A stretch of DNA of 56,364 nucleotides from Haloimpatiens massiliensis (GCF_900184255.1 NZ_LT854636.1:15709-72072), one strand, 5' to 3'; shown: positions 34,084-43,427, counted from the stretch's first letter. The notes: generated by a model from the sequence alone, not told the origin. A program made the numbers and translations.

Positions 34084-34773
34084 TTAATCTAATATCTTTA
34101 TAGGCTTAAAATCTAAATAATCTGCTGAAGTAACAATATACTCTATGCCCTCTATATTTCCTTGAAAAAGCCTTTTTAAAGCTGGGCCATGTATATGCCC
34201 ATATATGACCTTTTCAACATCATACTCCTTAAGCAAATCTATAATTTCTGTGTTTTGAAATTTATCATTAGTAGGTGGATAATGTAGCATTACGATAATC
34301 TTTTGAAATCCCCCTTTTTTAGCACTGTCTAAAGATAATTTCAATCTTATTAATTCTCTATTATATATTTTTTTATTATGTTCTGTAGAGTTATCTCCAA
34401 AAGGTATTACCCATCCTCGAGTCCCACAAATAGCATATTCTTTATAAGAGAAGTGATTATTTTGTATAAAATTCATCTCTTCATATAGATTATTAAGTTT
34501 AGTTATACTCGTCCACCAATAATCATGGTTCCCCTTGACAAATATTTTTCTTCCTGGCAACGAATCAACCCACTGTAACTCTTTAATTCCCTCTTCCATA
34601 TTCATGGACCATGATATATCTCCTGCTATTAAAATTGTATCTTCTTCTTTTATCTTATCCATCCAATTATTTTTTATTTTTTCATCATGGTCTCTCCAGT
34701 TATCCCCAAAGATGTCCATAGGTTTATCTGCACTTAAAGACAAATGCAAATCTGATAAAGCATATAATGCCAT
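34084..34773 (-). CDS. Metallophosphoesterase
   Basis: The 229-residue protein starts at ATG 34773 behind AAAGGAG. The calcineurin-like metal-binding motifs are complete and in order: DLHLS (residues 8-12), GDISWSMNMEEG, GNHDYWW, HYPPTND and GHIHGP. This is a binuclear-metal hydrolase of the Firmicute family often annotated as Ser/Thr phosphatase-like. The substrate is unknown and no signal peptide is seen, so it acts in the cytosol. Confidence 0.88.
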   Translation of the reverse strand: MALYALSDLHLSLSADKPMDIFGDNWRDHDEKIKNNWMDKIKEEDTILIAGDISWSMNMEEGIKELQWVDSLPGRKIFVKGNHDYWWTSITKLNNLYEEMNFIQNNHFSYKEYAICGTRGWVIPFGDNSTEHNKKIYNRELIRLKLSLDSAKKGGFQKIIVMLHYPPTNDKFQNTEIIDLLKEYDVEKVIYGHIHGPALKRLFQGNIEGIEYIVTSADYLDFKPIKILD

Positions 34774-34789
34774 ATTTATAACTCCTTTA

Positions 34790-35050
34790 TTATTTTATTG
34801 ATGAGTCTACATCCATTACATAAGCTATTACTTTTGCCACTGTATCGTATAATTCATAGGGTATGCTGCTACCTACATCTACATTCAATAGTAAATTGGC
34901 TAATTCTTCATTATACACTATTGGCACATTATTTTCATTAGCCTTTTCCAGTATTTTATCAGCTATTTCCCCCATGCCTGCTGCTGTAACTATAGGAGCA
35001 TCATAATTTGTATCATATTTTAACGCTGCAGCTTTATTATTCTTATCCAT
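34790..35050 (-). CDS. FlhB C-terminal-domain-like protein (FlhX type)
   Basis: About 86 residues from ATG 35050, with GGAG six bases upstream; ATG 35062 overlaps that site. The protein is the soluble C-terminal domain of FlhB/YscU export switches (AAALKYDTNYDAPIVTAAG, then IADKILEKANENNVPIVYNE, IPYELYDTVAKVIAYV). The membrane part is absent. The autocleaved NPTH motif of FlhB is replaced by NYDAP. Stand-alone FlhB-like proteins can partly replace the FlhB tail in flagellar export. The FliK-like gene directly upstream supports a role in the substrate switch. Confidence 0.85.
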   Translation of the reverse strand: MDKNNKAAALKYDTNYDAPIVTAAGMGEIADKILEKANENNVPIVYNEELANLLLNVDVGSSIPYELYDTVAKVIAYVMDVDSSIK

Positions 35051-35068
35051 AACTTTCTCCATTCTACA

Positions 35069-36754
35069 TTACACTTTAACATTTAATTTATTTAATCCAC
35101 AATCTCCAAAAAACTCTCTGCAATTAGATAAATTAAATTCCTCTTCTTTTTCACTTACCTTTATATAAATATTATAAAGGCTATCACTTAGCATTTCCAA
35201 TAATTTATCTTTATTTTTTTCTACCATTTTAACCCAATTACGTTGGCATTTTATTTCTACATTCATTATAGAGTTATCTACCCTAATAAATGTATCCACC
35301 ACTCCCATATTTATAGTTTTAATTGAAGTAGCTATTTTCACATTTTTAGTGTCTATAACTTTTCCCTTTTCTCTTCCATCTTTTATTACTAATTTACAAG
35401 GGTACACATTGTCCCTTATATTTATTGGCAAATCTAAATAATAATATTCATTACTTAAGGAATTAAATATTTTAAAATTACTAATATTATCCTTAAGCAT
35501 TTCCATTACTTTAGGATAATTCTTTGAATCTGACTTTATAATATTATCTAACAAATCTTTTATTATATTCTTCATTTCATTTGTTTTAAGTTCTACTTGA
35601 TTTTTAACTTCCTTGTGTAACTCCTTCCAACTAGTATCTTTCACCATATTTTCAGAAGTATTTTTAATTCTATTTTCACCATTTTTCTCAATACTATCTT
35701 TACTATTGTTATCTATACTTTTTTCTATATTTTTAGTATTATCTTCAGTATTTTTACTGTTATTTTCTATATTTTTACTGATACTATCTAAATTTTTACT
35801 GCTATTTTCTAAATTTTCATTGCTATTCTCTATATTTTTTTCAGTACTAATCTGTATATTATCTTCAATGTTTTTTTCAGTGACATTTTGGATGTTGTTT
35901 TTAGTATTATTTTTTATACTATTTTCAGCGGAAGCTGTTTTCTCTTGTAATTTATACTCCATATTATCACTTTTTGTTTCTACCTGCACAGTTTCCTTTA
36001 AACTTTTTAATAATTTTTGTTCATAACTATCTTCAGTTGTACTCAAACTTTCCTTCAAACCTTTTGATTGTAACCCTTTTAGTAATGTAAAAATATCTTT
36101 TGACCCTTTAAATACATTTACAAAACCATCTATATTTTCTTTTGAGATATCTATATTATTTTCATATAATATTAAAATATCTTCTAAATCTAGTTTTTCA
36201 AGTGAATTAAAAAATCCCTTTAATAAATTTTTTATCTCATTACCTTCTGTGGAATCTAATGTTATACCCTTACTAGATATATATTTATATATGAAATTAT
36301 CCACATACTCCTCATTGTGTATCTTTTGCATGAGCTTATCCATATTCTTTACATAAGATATATTTTCTTTAGTTAAAGGGATTTCATGTTTTATCATTTC
36401 CTTTAAAATACTATAATCTTCTTTACTTAAATTCATATTACTATTCTTTAAAAATTCCTCAATACCATCATTGTGTCCATGATGAGATATTTGTTCTTGT
36501 ATTAATTTTAATATAAGTTGGCCATCTTCGAATCCATCCACTTGAAACTTAACTAATCCATTAGGCATGTAATCTAAAGGGTTTTTTAGTTTAGCAGGGA
36601 ACTTCCAACCATCTAAAAGTTTAAGTAAAATATCTTCTTCTCCTATATCTACAATTCTAGCTAAAAACTTCTCTCCCAATTCAAAAGTTAATTTTTCACG
36701 ATTTCTTTTAGTGTTTACCTGATATACTCCTGGTATGTTTCTTATTTCTGGCAT
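35069..36754 (-). CDS. FliK-like (hook-length control) protein, putative
   Basis: The 561-residue protein starts at ATG 36754; a GGGGGGAG run lies upstream. Residues 1-260 have a folded start (EKLTFELGEKFLARIVDIGE) and helical repeats. Residues about 265-385 are low complexity, mostly Asn, Lys, Ser, Glu in irregular NIENNSKNTEDNTKN-type repeats. Residues 400-561 form a mixed domain (LSNEYYYLDLPINIRDNVYP, IDTFIRVDN-like VVDTFIRVDNSIMNVEIKCQ). A long unordered middle and a C-terminal domain that binds the FlhB tail is the FliK plan, and an FlhB-like gene follows 6 nt after. The sequence itself is too diverged for certainty. Confidence 0.6.
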   Translation of the reverse strand: MPEIRNIPGVYQVNTKRNREKLTFELGEKFLARIVDIGEEDILLKLLDGWKFPAKLKNPLDYMPNGLVKFQVDGFEDGQLILKLIQEQISHHGHNDGIEEFLKNSNMNLSKEDYSILKEMIKHEIPLTKENISYVKNMDKLMQKIHNEEYVDNFIYKYISSKGITLDSTEGNEIKNLLKGFFNSLEKLDLEDILILYENNIDISKENIDGFVNVFKGSKDIFTLLKGLQSKGLKESLSTTEDSYEQKLLKSLKETVQVETKSDNMEYKLQEKTASAENSIKNNTKNNIQNVTEKNIEDNIQISTEKNIENSNENLENSSKNLDSISKNIENNSKNTEDNTKNIEKSIDNNSKDSIEKNGENRIKNTSENMVKDTSWKELHKEVKNQVELKTNEMKNIIKDLLDNIIKSDSKNYPKVMEMLKDNISNFKIFNSLSNEYYYLDLPINIRDNVYPCKLVIKDGREKGKVIDTKNVKIATSIKTINMGVVDTFIRVDNSIMNVEIKCQRNWVKMVEKNKDKLLEMLSDSLYNIYIKVSEKEEEFNLSNCREFFGDCGLNKLNVKV

Positions 36755-36805
36755 TCAAACTCCCCCCCAAAAACTCCTTTCTTCTATTATCGTATAATTC
36801 ACAAA

Positions 36806-36841
36806 AATAAAGAGCCAAAAGTTTTTTAACTTTTAACTCTT
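36806..36841 (-). terminator. tyrS terminator
   Basis: On the minus strand AGAGTTAAAAGTT pairs with AACTTTTGGCTCT, followed by TTATTTTTG. It lies about 210 nt past the tyrS stop; the space 36755-37050 holds nothing else. Confidence 0.7.
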
Positions 36842-37050
36842 CATTCCGTAAATTAGTGTCAAGTAACCAATCCTTAATCTCCAGAACCTATTTTTACATA
36901 CTTTCTATTTACACAATTATGTTTTAAATGCTAAAGCCACATTTAGAAATTAAATTCCAAGGATAAATATCAATTTTCATATTTATTTAAACTATAACCT
37001 AACATCTAATTATAGTGTTTATTGGAGATTAGTTACTACAGATTTAGATT

Positions 37051-38268
37051 TTATTTAAGCTGAAGCTTATAGAATTTTTTCTTTCCTCTTTTAACTAATG
37101 CAGAACCATCTTCAAAGAAATTTTCTTCTAACTTTCTATTAACATCAGTTATTTTTTCTTCATTTATTGTTAATCCACCTTGTTGTATAAGCCTTCTTCC
37201 TTCTGATTTAGATGGGACTATCCCACCTTCCACTATTACCTCTAGTAAAGAAGAACCTATTTTATCTCTTTCAACTTCCACTGTTGGCACATTATCCATC
37301 TTATTTCCTGCACCAAATAAAGCTTCTGCTGCTTCTTGAGCCTTTTTAGCTTCATCTTCACCATGTACTAGCTTTGTAACTTCATAAGCCAATACTTTCT
37401 TAGCTTCATTAATTTGTGCATCTTTTAAAGCTCCTAGTCTTCTAACTTCTTCCATAGGAACAAAAGTTAGAAGAGCAAGGCATTTTTCTACATCCGCATC
37501 ATTTACATTTCTCCAATATTGATAGAAGTCATAAGGAGAAGTTTTCTTAGGGTCTAGCCATAAAGCTCCTTTGGCTGTTTTACCCATTTTGTTTCCTTCG
37601 CTATTAGTCAAAAGAGCACAAGTCATAGCATAAACTTGTTTTGATTCTTTTCTTCTAACTAAATCAATACCTGCTAACATGTTAGACCATTGGTCATCTC
37701 CACCTAATTCCATAGTACAATTGTACTTTTTATTAAGTTCAAGGAAATCATATCCTTGCATAAGCATATAGTTAAATTCTAAAAATGAAAGTCCCTTTTC
37801 CAATCTCTGTTTGAAACATTCTGCTGTAAGCATCTTATTTACAGAGAAGCAAGAGCCTATATCTCTTATAAAATCTATATAATTTAGATTTAAAAGCCAT
37901 TCTGCATTATTTACAAGTATAGCTTTATCATCAGTAAAGTCTATAAATCTTTTCATCTGTTCCTTTATGCAACTAACATTATGATCTATAATTTCCTTTG
38001 TCATCATTTGTCTCATATCAGTTCTACCTGAAGGGTCTCCAATCATAGCAGTACCCCCACCAACTAGTGCTATAGGTCTATGTCCTGCCCTTTGCATATG
38101 AGCCATAAACATAAGAGCTATGAAATGTCCTACATGAAGACTATCTGCTGTAGGATCGAATCCTATGTAAAATGTAATTTTTTCTTTACCTAAAATATCC
38201 TTTATTTCATCGTGAGTGGTTTGTTTTATATAACCACGTTCTGATAGAATATCATAAACATTACTCAT
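37051..38268 (-). CDS. tyrS: Tyrosyl-tRNA synthetase
   Basis: The 405-residue protein starts at ATG 38268 behind GGGAGGAA. The class I HIGH motif is HVGH at 45-48 (YIGFDPTADSLHVGHFIALM), and the KMSKS loop is KMGKT (GNKMGKTAKGALWLDP). Tyrosine pocket segments include NYMLMQGYDFLELNKKYNC and GGDDQWSNMLAGIDLVRR. The C-terminus is an S4-type RNA-binding domain (SKSEGRRLIQQGGLTINEEK). The KMGKT variant and length fit the TyrZ-like subgroup. No T-box is seen upstream. Confidence 0.95.
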   Translation of the reverse strand: MSNVYDILSERGYIKQTTHDEIKDILGKEKITFYIGFDPTADSLHVGHFIALMFMAHMQRAGHRPIALVGGGTAMIGDPSGRTDMRQMMTKEIIDHNVSCIKEQMKRFIDFTDDKAILVNNAEWLLNLNYIDFIRDIGSCFSVNKMLTAECFKQRLEKGLSFLEFNYMLMQGYDFLELNKKYNCTMELGGDDQWSNMLAGIDLVRRKESKQVYAMTCALLTNSEGNKMGKTAKGALWLDPKKTSPYDFYQYWRNVNDADVEKCLALLTFVPMEEVRRLGALKDAQINEAKKVLAYEVTKLVHGEDEAKKAQEAAEALFGAGNKMDNVPTVEVERDKIGSSLLEVIVEGGIVPSKSEGRRLIQQGGLTINEEKITDVNRKLEENFFEDGSALVKRGKKKFYKLQLK

Positions 38269-38300
38269 GGCTAATTCCTCCCTATAAACTTAAAATAAAA

Positions 38301-38323
38301 CTCCCCTTTATTTAAAAGGGGAG
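38301..38323 (-). terminator. Terminator after the P-loop protein gene
   Basis: On the minus strand CTCCCCTTT pairs with AAAGGGGAG and is followed by TTTTATTTTAAG. It lies between the P-loop gene and tyrS. Confidence 0.75.
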
Positions 38324-38419
38324 ACGTTAATCTATTAATAAAATTATTATATCATTTTAGAAATCTTTTAACAACAGCAATTAAGCTGTAAGAAATACAT
38401 ATAGGTATATAAAATGCCT

Positions 38420-38830
38420 TTATGCTATATATTTTTTTACAAACTCAGGCACATTCTTCTCTACTTCATTAATGTTTATATAGAAATCTACTTCATACCT
38501 CTCTGATAAGTCTTCTAAATAGTAAAATAAATGTGCCGCATCCTGAAGACCTTCTTTTACAATATTCCCTAGACCATCTACAAAAACAGTCTCAATATCG
38601 TAGTCTTCTGACAAAATGCCGCACAAGAAACCATAAAAACTCTTATAATCTTTTAAAACAAAATCATCTGTAGAAATAAATCTAATACTGCTCTTAAGTT
38701 CACAACTTGGTCTAAAATCATCATCAATGTAAACTAAATTTCCCTTGCTAGTTAATGCCTTTTCATTAGCTAGTCTTATAAGCTCCTTTGTTTTACCTGA
38801 ACCTTTTTCACCACAAAAAACACAAATCAT
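38420..38830 (-). CDS. Small P-loop protein of unknown function
   Basis: The 136-residue protein starts at ATG 38830 behind AAGGGG. The Walker A motif is at residues 7-14 (GEKGSGKT), and a Walker-B-like strand is DIETVFVDGLGNI. The C-terminal half is helical. It resembles a minimal ATPase/kinase fold without further motifs. No partner is evident. It is clearly a real gene by its start and terminator. Confidence 0.75.
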   Translation of the reverse strand: MICVFCGEKGSGKTKELIRLANEKALTSKGNLVYIDDDFRPSCELKSSIRFISTDDFVLKDYKSFYGFLCGILSEDYDIETVFVDGLGNIVKEGLQDAAHLFYYLEDLSERYEVDFYININEVEKNVPEFVKKYIA

Positions 38831-38905
38831 TTTAAATCAACCCCTTACTCTAATATTTAGGTGCTGTTTTATATATTATATAATATTCAGAATATTTTTG
38901 CAATA

Positions 38906-40066
38906 TTAATTGTTAATATTATTTTTTATATTTTTAATTCCAGGATATACAATTTTAAAAGTATTTCCAGCTGGTGAATTGATAAATAATACCTTGCCAT
39001 ACTTTTTAAATGCCCTCTTAATCTTAGTAAAACCAGTGCCTCCATGATTAAATCTTTTCTTTTGATCAATAGTTATTAATTTTTCATATATCCACATATT
39101 CCTTTTAACATAATTAGGTGATTGAATACTTTTTCCTCTAATTAAAACTCCCGGACTACATAAAACCACACTATTATAATTGATTATAATTTCTATCTCC
39201 CTAGAAAAAATAGTATAATCCCTATAGAGCACAGCATTTTTAACTCCCTCTAAAAGAGCATAAGTAGGATAACTTTGTGGCAAAATATCATAGAGTTTTT
39301 CTTCTACTTCGTCAAGCATTTCTAAAAGTTCACCTTTTACTATAAAGACCTCCCCAACAGCCTTATTTATTCTATTTACTATTCTTATAACATTTTGAGG
39401 AAGAAAAATATTGTTTATTTTCGAAAATACTAAAAGCCCCCCTAAAGTAACACAATATTCATTGGTATCTCTGTCTCTATTTATAATAGAAGTACTTTCC
39501 ATTAATGCATATTTATTTTCATCATTTAACTCTATACCTGTATACTTAAAATACTTATTAATAAGTTCCATGTCTAAAACTTCCGGACTACTTTTAATTA
39601 TAGAACAAAGTTCACTATTTAAATTCATATTATTTTCAAAGGAAGAGACTAACTCATCTTTTCTCATAATGTCTGTAGTGGAACCTCTTCTTATATAAAA
39701 AGCTCCATTATCTCTAACCTGATATGGTTTTTGTTCACCATAATATATTGCTATTATAGCTAAATTTTTGCCATTATACTTCATTTTCTCTACAGATATT
39801 GGTATAGGCGGATCACATCTAGAACTTACCACCTGCTGTATTTGTTCCTCCACCACATCTTCAGAATTTATCCCTATTATATTTTTAGTCTTATCCTCTA
39901 CTCCAATTACAATATACCCTCTTCCCCCTTGAGAATTGGCAATAGCACATACATCTTTAACCAGTTCCTTTTTACCTGTATCAGTGTTTATATCTAAGCT
40001 TTGTTTAAAATCTAGTTTAGGTCCCTCTTGTCTTTTTAACAGATTTTCCAGCTTCCTTTTATCCAA
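38906..40066 (-). CDS. AlbA_2/Schlafen-like domain regulator (RecG-like helix-turn-helix protein)
   Basis: About 386 residues from TTG 40066, eight bases after GGAG; a GTG at 40075 overlaps that site. The N-terminal AlbA_2 domain is clear: EGPKLDFKQSLDINTDTGKK, ELVKDVCAIANSQGGRGYIV, IGVEDKTKNI, then GAFYIRRGSTTDIM. The rest (about 170-386) contains NGELL-type sensory segments such as ALLEGVKNAVLYRDY and RFNHGGTGFTKIKRAFKKYG, as in ATP-dependent helicase-like transcription regulators. Its target is unknown. Repeat R3 starts about 80 nt upstream. Confidence 0.78.
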   Translation of the reverse strand: MDKRKLENLLKRQEGPKLDFKQSLDINTDTGKKELVKDVCAIANSQGGRGYIVIGVEDKTKNIIGINSEDVVEEQIQQVVSSRCDPPIPISVEKMKYNGKNLAIIAIYYGEQKPYQVRDNGAFYIRRGSTTDIMRKDELVSSFENNMNLNSELCSIIKSSPEVLDMELINKYFKYTGIELNDENKYALMESTSIINRDRDTNEYCVTLGGLLVFSKINNIFLPQNVIRIVNRINKAVGEVFIVKGELLEMLDEVEEKLYDILPQSYPTYALLEGVKNAVLYRDYTIFSREIEIIINYNSVVLCSPGVLIRGKSIQSPNYVKRNMWIYEKLITIDQKKRFNHGGTGFTKIKRAFKKYGKVLFINSPAGNTFKIVYPGIKNIKNNINN

Positions 40067-40195
40067 AATTATCACTCCAAAACATTCTTGTAATACTATT
40101 TTATTATTCCTATTTTATAATATTTCATTATATAATATTTTATCAGAATTTTTATTAAACTTACAACACAAGAATATTGTGATGTAATACATTGA

Positions 40196-40427
40196 AAAAA
40201 ATCTGATTTTAATTCCGTAATAAATGTGTAATTTTGGACTATTCACAATACGCCAAGGACTTCTAAATGTCCCACAGTTAAAGCCCCTAAAGCTTTCAAA
40301 CTCACTCGTTCCTCGTTCAAACATGAAAGCTTCTTAACGGGTCTTTAATTGTGAGACATAAGAAGTTCTAAGGCTAGTTCAATAGTCCCAAATTCCACAT
40401 TTATTACTACATTAAAATCAGATTTTT
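40196..40427. repeat. Large conserved hairpin, R3 left copy
   Basis: This is in reverse orientation to the copies in R1, R2 and R5. It carries GTCCCACAGTTAAAG paired with TCTTTAATTGTGAGAC, and the constant loops as reverse complements (CACAATACGCCAAGGA; AAGGCTAGTTCAATAGT). It is flanked by two TACATT direct repeats (outside at 40188, inside at 40409). In R1 the equivalent left end has a single TACATT and no hairpin. Confidence 0.8.
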
Positions 40428-41036
40428 AGTTTAATATGTATGTGGTTTAAGAGGAGAAGCCTACTAAAGAAGTATGATTTTCCTCCGCTTCGCTATGGAA
40501 AATTTTTAATTTATAAAAAAAAGTATTCATGATATTTTTTTAAGCGTAGCTGTTCGTTTAATCCCCAGTCACCAAATAGTTTAATAGTAATTCTTTATTT
40601 TTAAGTAGTAAATACTAGGTATTATATGGTAAATTTTAGAAATGAAAAAACACTCATATTATTTTTTTAGGCGAAGCCTTTCGTTTAATCCTAAGTTCCC
40701 GGTTATTAATAATATCTTGACTAATTGGAAGATATAATTAGTTACTTTCATTAGAAACTAATAAATAACCAATTATTAAAATATTCAATAAAATTCAATA
40801 TTTTTTGCCATAAGGCATTAACTTGTATAAATCTTAGCTTTTGTATTTACACTGGCTGCCGTTAATAAAAGATTTTTAAAGCCCTAAAAGAAAAACTATA
40901 ACTATTCCATTTAATGAAATAGTTATAGCTTTTTTTTTGCTATCTCATTTATTTAATTAAAGATTTTCCGTAACATAGTGGAGGAAAATCATCCTTCAGT
41001 AGGCTATCTCCCCCATAAGTAATGTACGTATGAACC

Positions 41037-41269
41037 GAAAAATCTGTCTTTAAGGTAACAATAAATATAGTTTTTTAGACTATTGAGCTAGCCTTAGAAA
41101 TTCTTTGTTTTCAAATTTCAATACCCGTTAAGAAGCTTTCATGTTTGAGCGCCGTTAGAAGCGAGTTTGAAAGCTTTAGGGTATTGAAATTTGAAAACAT
41201 TAGAATTTCTTGGCGTATTGCGAACAGTCTTAAAAAATATATTTATTGTGGACTTAAAGACAGATTTTT
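41037..41269. repeat. Large conserved hairpin, R3 right copy
   Basis: Nearly identical to the R1 copy (GAAAAATCTGTC to GACAGATTTTTC). The one outer-stem difference (TCTATC versus TCTGTC) is matched by a compensating change on the other arm (GATAGA versus GACAGA). It lies about 30 nt past the prfC stop codon. Confidence 0.82.
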
Positions 41270-41300
41270 CTTATGACACTTGCTTCGCAATTTATGCTTA

Positions 41301-42893
41301 CTATTCGCTCTTAGCTATGGCTGACAAAACTAACCCTTTGTTGTGCTCTAAGGCCCAGCTTATTCCCCAATCTGTTTGGAAAAGTAATAAATTTCTTCCT
41401 TTTAAATCTTCTACTACCTTTGTATCACTGGTTACACTTATACTGGACACTTCTCCAATCCACTTTTCAATCCATCTTATATTTCTAAATGGAAGTCTTT
41501 CTAGTTTAACATCTACATTGTATTCATTTTTTAGTCTATACTCTAAAACTTCAAACTGGAGAACTCCTACAACTCCTACTATAAGTTCTTCTGCACCTAT
41601 ATGTGGTTCCCTAAAGACCTGTATAGCTCCCTCTTGAGAAATTTGTGTTATTCCCTTTACAAACTGTTTTCTCTTCATAGTATCTACTGGTCTAACCCTA
41701 GCAAAATGTTCTGGTGCAAATACAGGTATTCCTTCAAATTTAAACTTTTTAGAAGCTTCACATAGAGTATCTCCTATTCTAAATATACCTGGATCAAATA
41801 CTCCTATTATATCTCCTGCATATGCCTCTTCCACAATTTCTCTCTCTTGAGCCAAAAACTGCTGTGGTTGTGATAATTTAATTTTATTTTTTCCCTGTAC
41901 GTGATAAACCTCCATGCCTTTTTCAAATTTTCCTGAACATATTCTCATAAATGCAATTCTATCCCTGTGAGCTTTATTCATATTAGCTTGTATTTTAAAT
42001 ACAAAAGCTGAGAATTCTTTATCAAATGCATCTATTTCACCCACATCTGACATTCTTGAAAGTGGTGGTGTAGTTATATTTAGGAAGTCCTCTAAAAAAG
42101 TCTGTACTCCAAAATTTGTAATAGCACTTCCGAAAAATACTGGAGTAAGAGAACCTTTTTTTACTTTCTCCATATCAAAATCTTCTCCGGCCATATCTAA
42201 AAGCTCTATATCTTCCATTAACTTATTATATAAATCCTCTCCTATAAATTCCTTTGTAGCCTCATCCTCTAAGTACATTTCACTTATCTCTGCTTTACTT
42301 TGACCGTGGTTTCCACCTTTAAATACCTTTATTACTCTTTTTTCTCTGTCATATATACCTTTAAAGTTTAAACCACATCCTATTGGCCAGTTCATTGGAT
42401 AAGATTTTATTCCTAATTCATTTTCTAATTCATCCATTAATTCAAAAGGATCCTTAGTTTCTCTATCCATCTTATTTACAAAAGTAAATATAGGAATTTC
42501 TCTTATACTACATACATGAAATAACTTTCTTGTTTGTGCCTCTACACCTTTAGCTCCGTCTAAAACCATTACTGCATTATCTGCTGCCATTAATGTTCTA
42601 TATGTATCCTCACTAAAATCTTGGTGGCCTGGAGTATCTAGTATGTTTATACAATTTCCTTCGTAATTAAATTGCATTACTGATGAAGTTACAGAAATAC
42701 CTCTTTGTTTTTCTATTTCCATCCAATCAGAAACAGCATGTTTAGATGTTTTTCTAGCTTTTACTGAACCGGCCATTCTTATAGCTCCGCCGTATAACAA
42801 TAATTTTTCTGTCAGTGTTGTTTTTCCTGCATCTGGGTGAGATATTATAGCAAAAGTTCTTCTTCTCTCTATTTCTTTTCTTAAATCTGGCAA
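41301..42893 (-). CDS. prfC: Peptide chain release factor 3
   Basis: The 530-residue protein starts at TTG 42893 behind GAGGAGAATA. GTPase motifs are complete: G1 SHPDAGKTTLTEKLL, G2/switch region QRGISVTSSVMQF, G3 DTPGHQDFSEDTYR, and G4 FVNKMDRE. The RF3-specific N-terminal region is EIERRRTFAIISHPDAG. RF3 recycles RF1 and RF2 from the ribosome after peptide release. The gene is followed directly by repeat R3 and has a terminator-like hairpin in its leader. Confidence 0.95.
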   Translation of the reverse strand: MPDLRKEIERRRTFAIISHPDAGKTTLTEKLLLYGGAIRMAGSVKARKTSKHAVSDWMEIEKQRGISVTSSVMQFNYEGNCINILDTPGHQDFSEDTYRTLMAADNAVMVLDGAKGVEAQTRKLFHVCSIREIPIFTFVNKMDRETKDPFELMDELENELGIKSYPMNWPIGCGLNFKGIYDREKRVIKVFKGGNHGQSKAEISEMYLEDEATKEFIGEDLYNKLMEDIELLDMAGEDFDMEKVKKGSLTPVFFGSAITNFGVQTFLEDFLNITTPPLSRMSDVGEIDAFDKEFSAFVFKIQANMNKAHRDRIAFMRICSGKFEKGMEVYHVQGKNKIKLSQPQQFLAQEREIVEEAYAGDIIGVFDPGIFRIGDTLCEASKKFKFEGIPVFAPEHFARVRPVDTMKRKQFVKGITQISQEGAIQVFREPHIGAEELIVGVVGVLQFEVLEYRLKNEYNVDVKLERLPFRNIRWIEKWIGEVSSISVTSDTKVVEDLKGRNLLLFQTDWGISWALEHNKGLVLSAIAKSE

Positions 42894-42928
42894 TATTCTC
42901 TCCTCTTTCTTTGTATATATTCTAATTA

Positions 42929-42954
42929 AAAAGGTCTGTAAATACAGACCTTAA
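42929..42954 (-). terminator. Terminator-like hairpin in the prfC leader
   Basis: On the minus strand AAGGTCTG pairs with CAGACCTT, followed by TTTAATTAG. It ends about 35 nt before the prfC start codon. It could be an attenuator for prfC or stop transcripts from upstream. Confidence 0.6.
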
Positions 42955-43178
42955 TGCTATTTACTATTATTTATTATTCTTTAAACTCTAAATGTGCTTT
43001 TTAAGTAACAACTTATATTATATCAAATAAGAAAGAAGTTTTTCAATAGCATAAATAGAGTTCTTTGGTTTTAAATGGTTCTTTAGCCCTATATTATTGA
43101 ATAAATATATTATATTTGCAAATAATAATTCTGTGTAGTATTAGAACTTAAAACTTTATTTATATGGAGGAATGAAAG

Positions 43179-43337
43179 TTGAATTTTTTACGCTGGTTAG
43201 GCAGTATAATACTCTTATTTTGGATAATAGCTTTAATATTTAAGATTGGTGGGTACTTAATAAATTTACTCTTAGCTTTAGCTATAGTAATTTTTATATT
43301 AGATGCTCTATTGAATAGAAAAAAATCATATAAATAA
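43179..43337 (+). CDS. Small hydrophobic protein, lmo0937 type
   Basis: The 52-residue protein starts at TTG 43179, eight bases after GGAGG. The sequence NFLRWLGSIILLFWIIALIF, then KIGGYLINLLLALAIVIFIL matches the short lmo0937-type two-helix proteins (typical form: LRWLGTIIVVLWLIGFIFKI). The function is unknown and they are often stress-related. It was missed by size-limited ORF calling, and the opposite-strand ORF at 43160-43351 is a shadow of it. Confidence 0.82.
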   Translation: MNFLRWLGSIILLFWIIALIFKIGGYLINLLLALAIVIFILDALLNRKKSYK

Positions 43338-43372
43338 ACTGCTAGTGTCAATATATATACTAGCAGTTATTA
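43337..43372 (+). terminator. Terminator after the lmo0937-type gene
   Basis: AACTGCTAGT and ACTAGCAGTT pair directly at the stop codon. The T-run afterwards is short (ATTA). It may also stop the leftward HAD phosphatase transcript. Confidence 0.6.
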
Positions 43373-43427
43373 GGACATATATATTTATTAGCTTCTTTAC
43401 TAATTATTCATTAAAAAAATCACCTAT

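Larger units (their letters stand above)
40145..41300. repeat. Composite non-coding repeat R3 with a large hairpin at each end
   Basis: This 1.15-kb gene-free stretch is the most complete copy. It has an inverted large hairpin (40196-40427), a GATTTTCC-type stem (about 40485), and two TTTAGGCG(A/T)AGCC-type segments (40549 and 40669). A core follows with TGCCATAAGGCA and CTGGCTGCCGTTAATAAAAG. Next are a terminator-like stem (CTATAACTATT...AATAGTTATAG), a second GATTTTCCGTAACATAGTGG stem and a second large hairpin (41037-41269). The right edge abuts the prfC stop codon. The two ends are inverted relative to each other, like a mobile element with structured ends, but there is no ORF. Confidence 0.82.

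Noticed and set aside
35613..36026. 137-codon plus-strand frame rich in Leu, Phe and Ser
   Set aside because: It is the complement of the Asn/Lys/Glu repeat region of the FliK-like gene; the low complexity keeps stop codons away.
38269..38419. T-box upstream of tyrS
   Set aside because: The space is only 150 nt and the T-box sequence (GTGGTACCGCGG) is absent. The hairpin there is the terminator of the preceding gene.
43160..43351. 63-codon minus-strand frame
   Set aside because: It is antisense to the lmo0937-type gene, which has a ribosome-binding site, family-like sequence and terminator on the plus strand.
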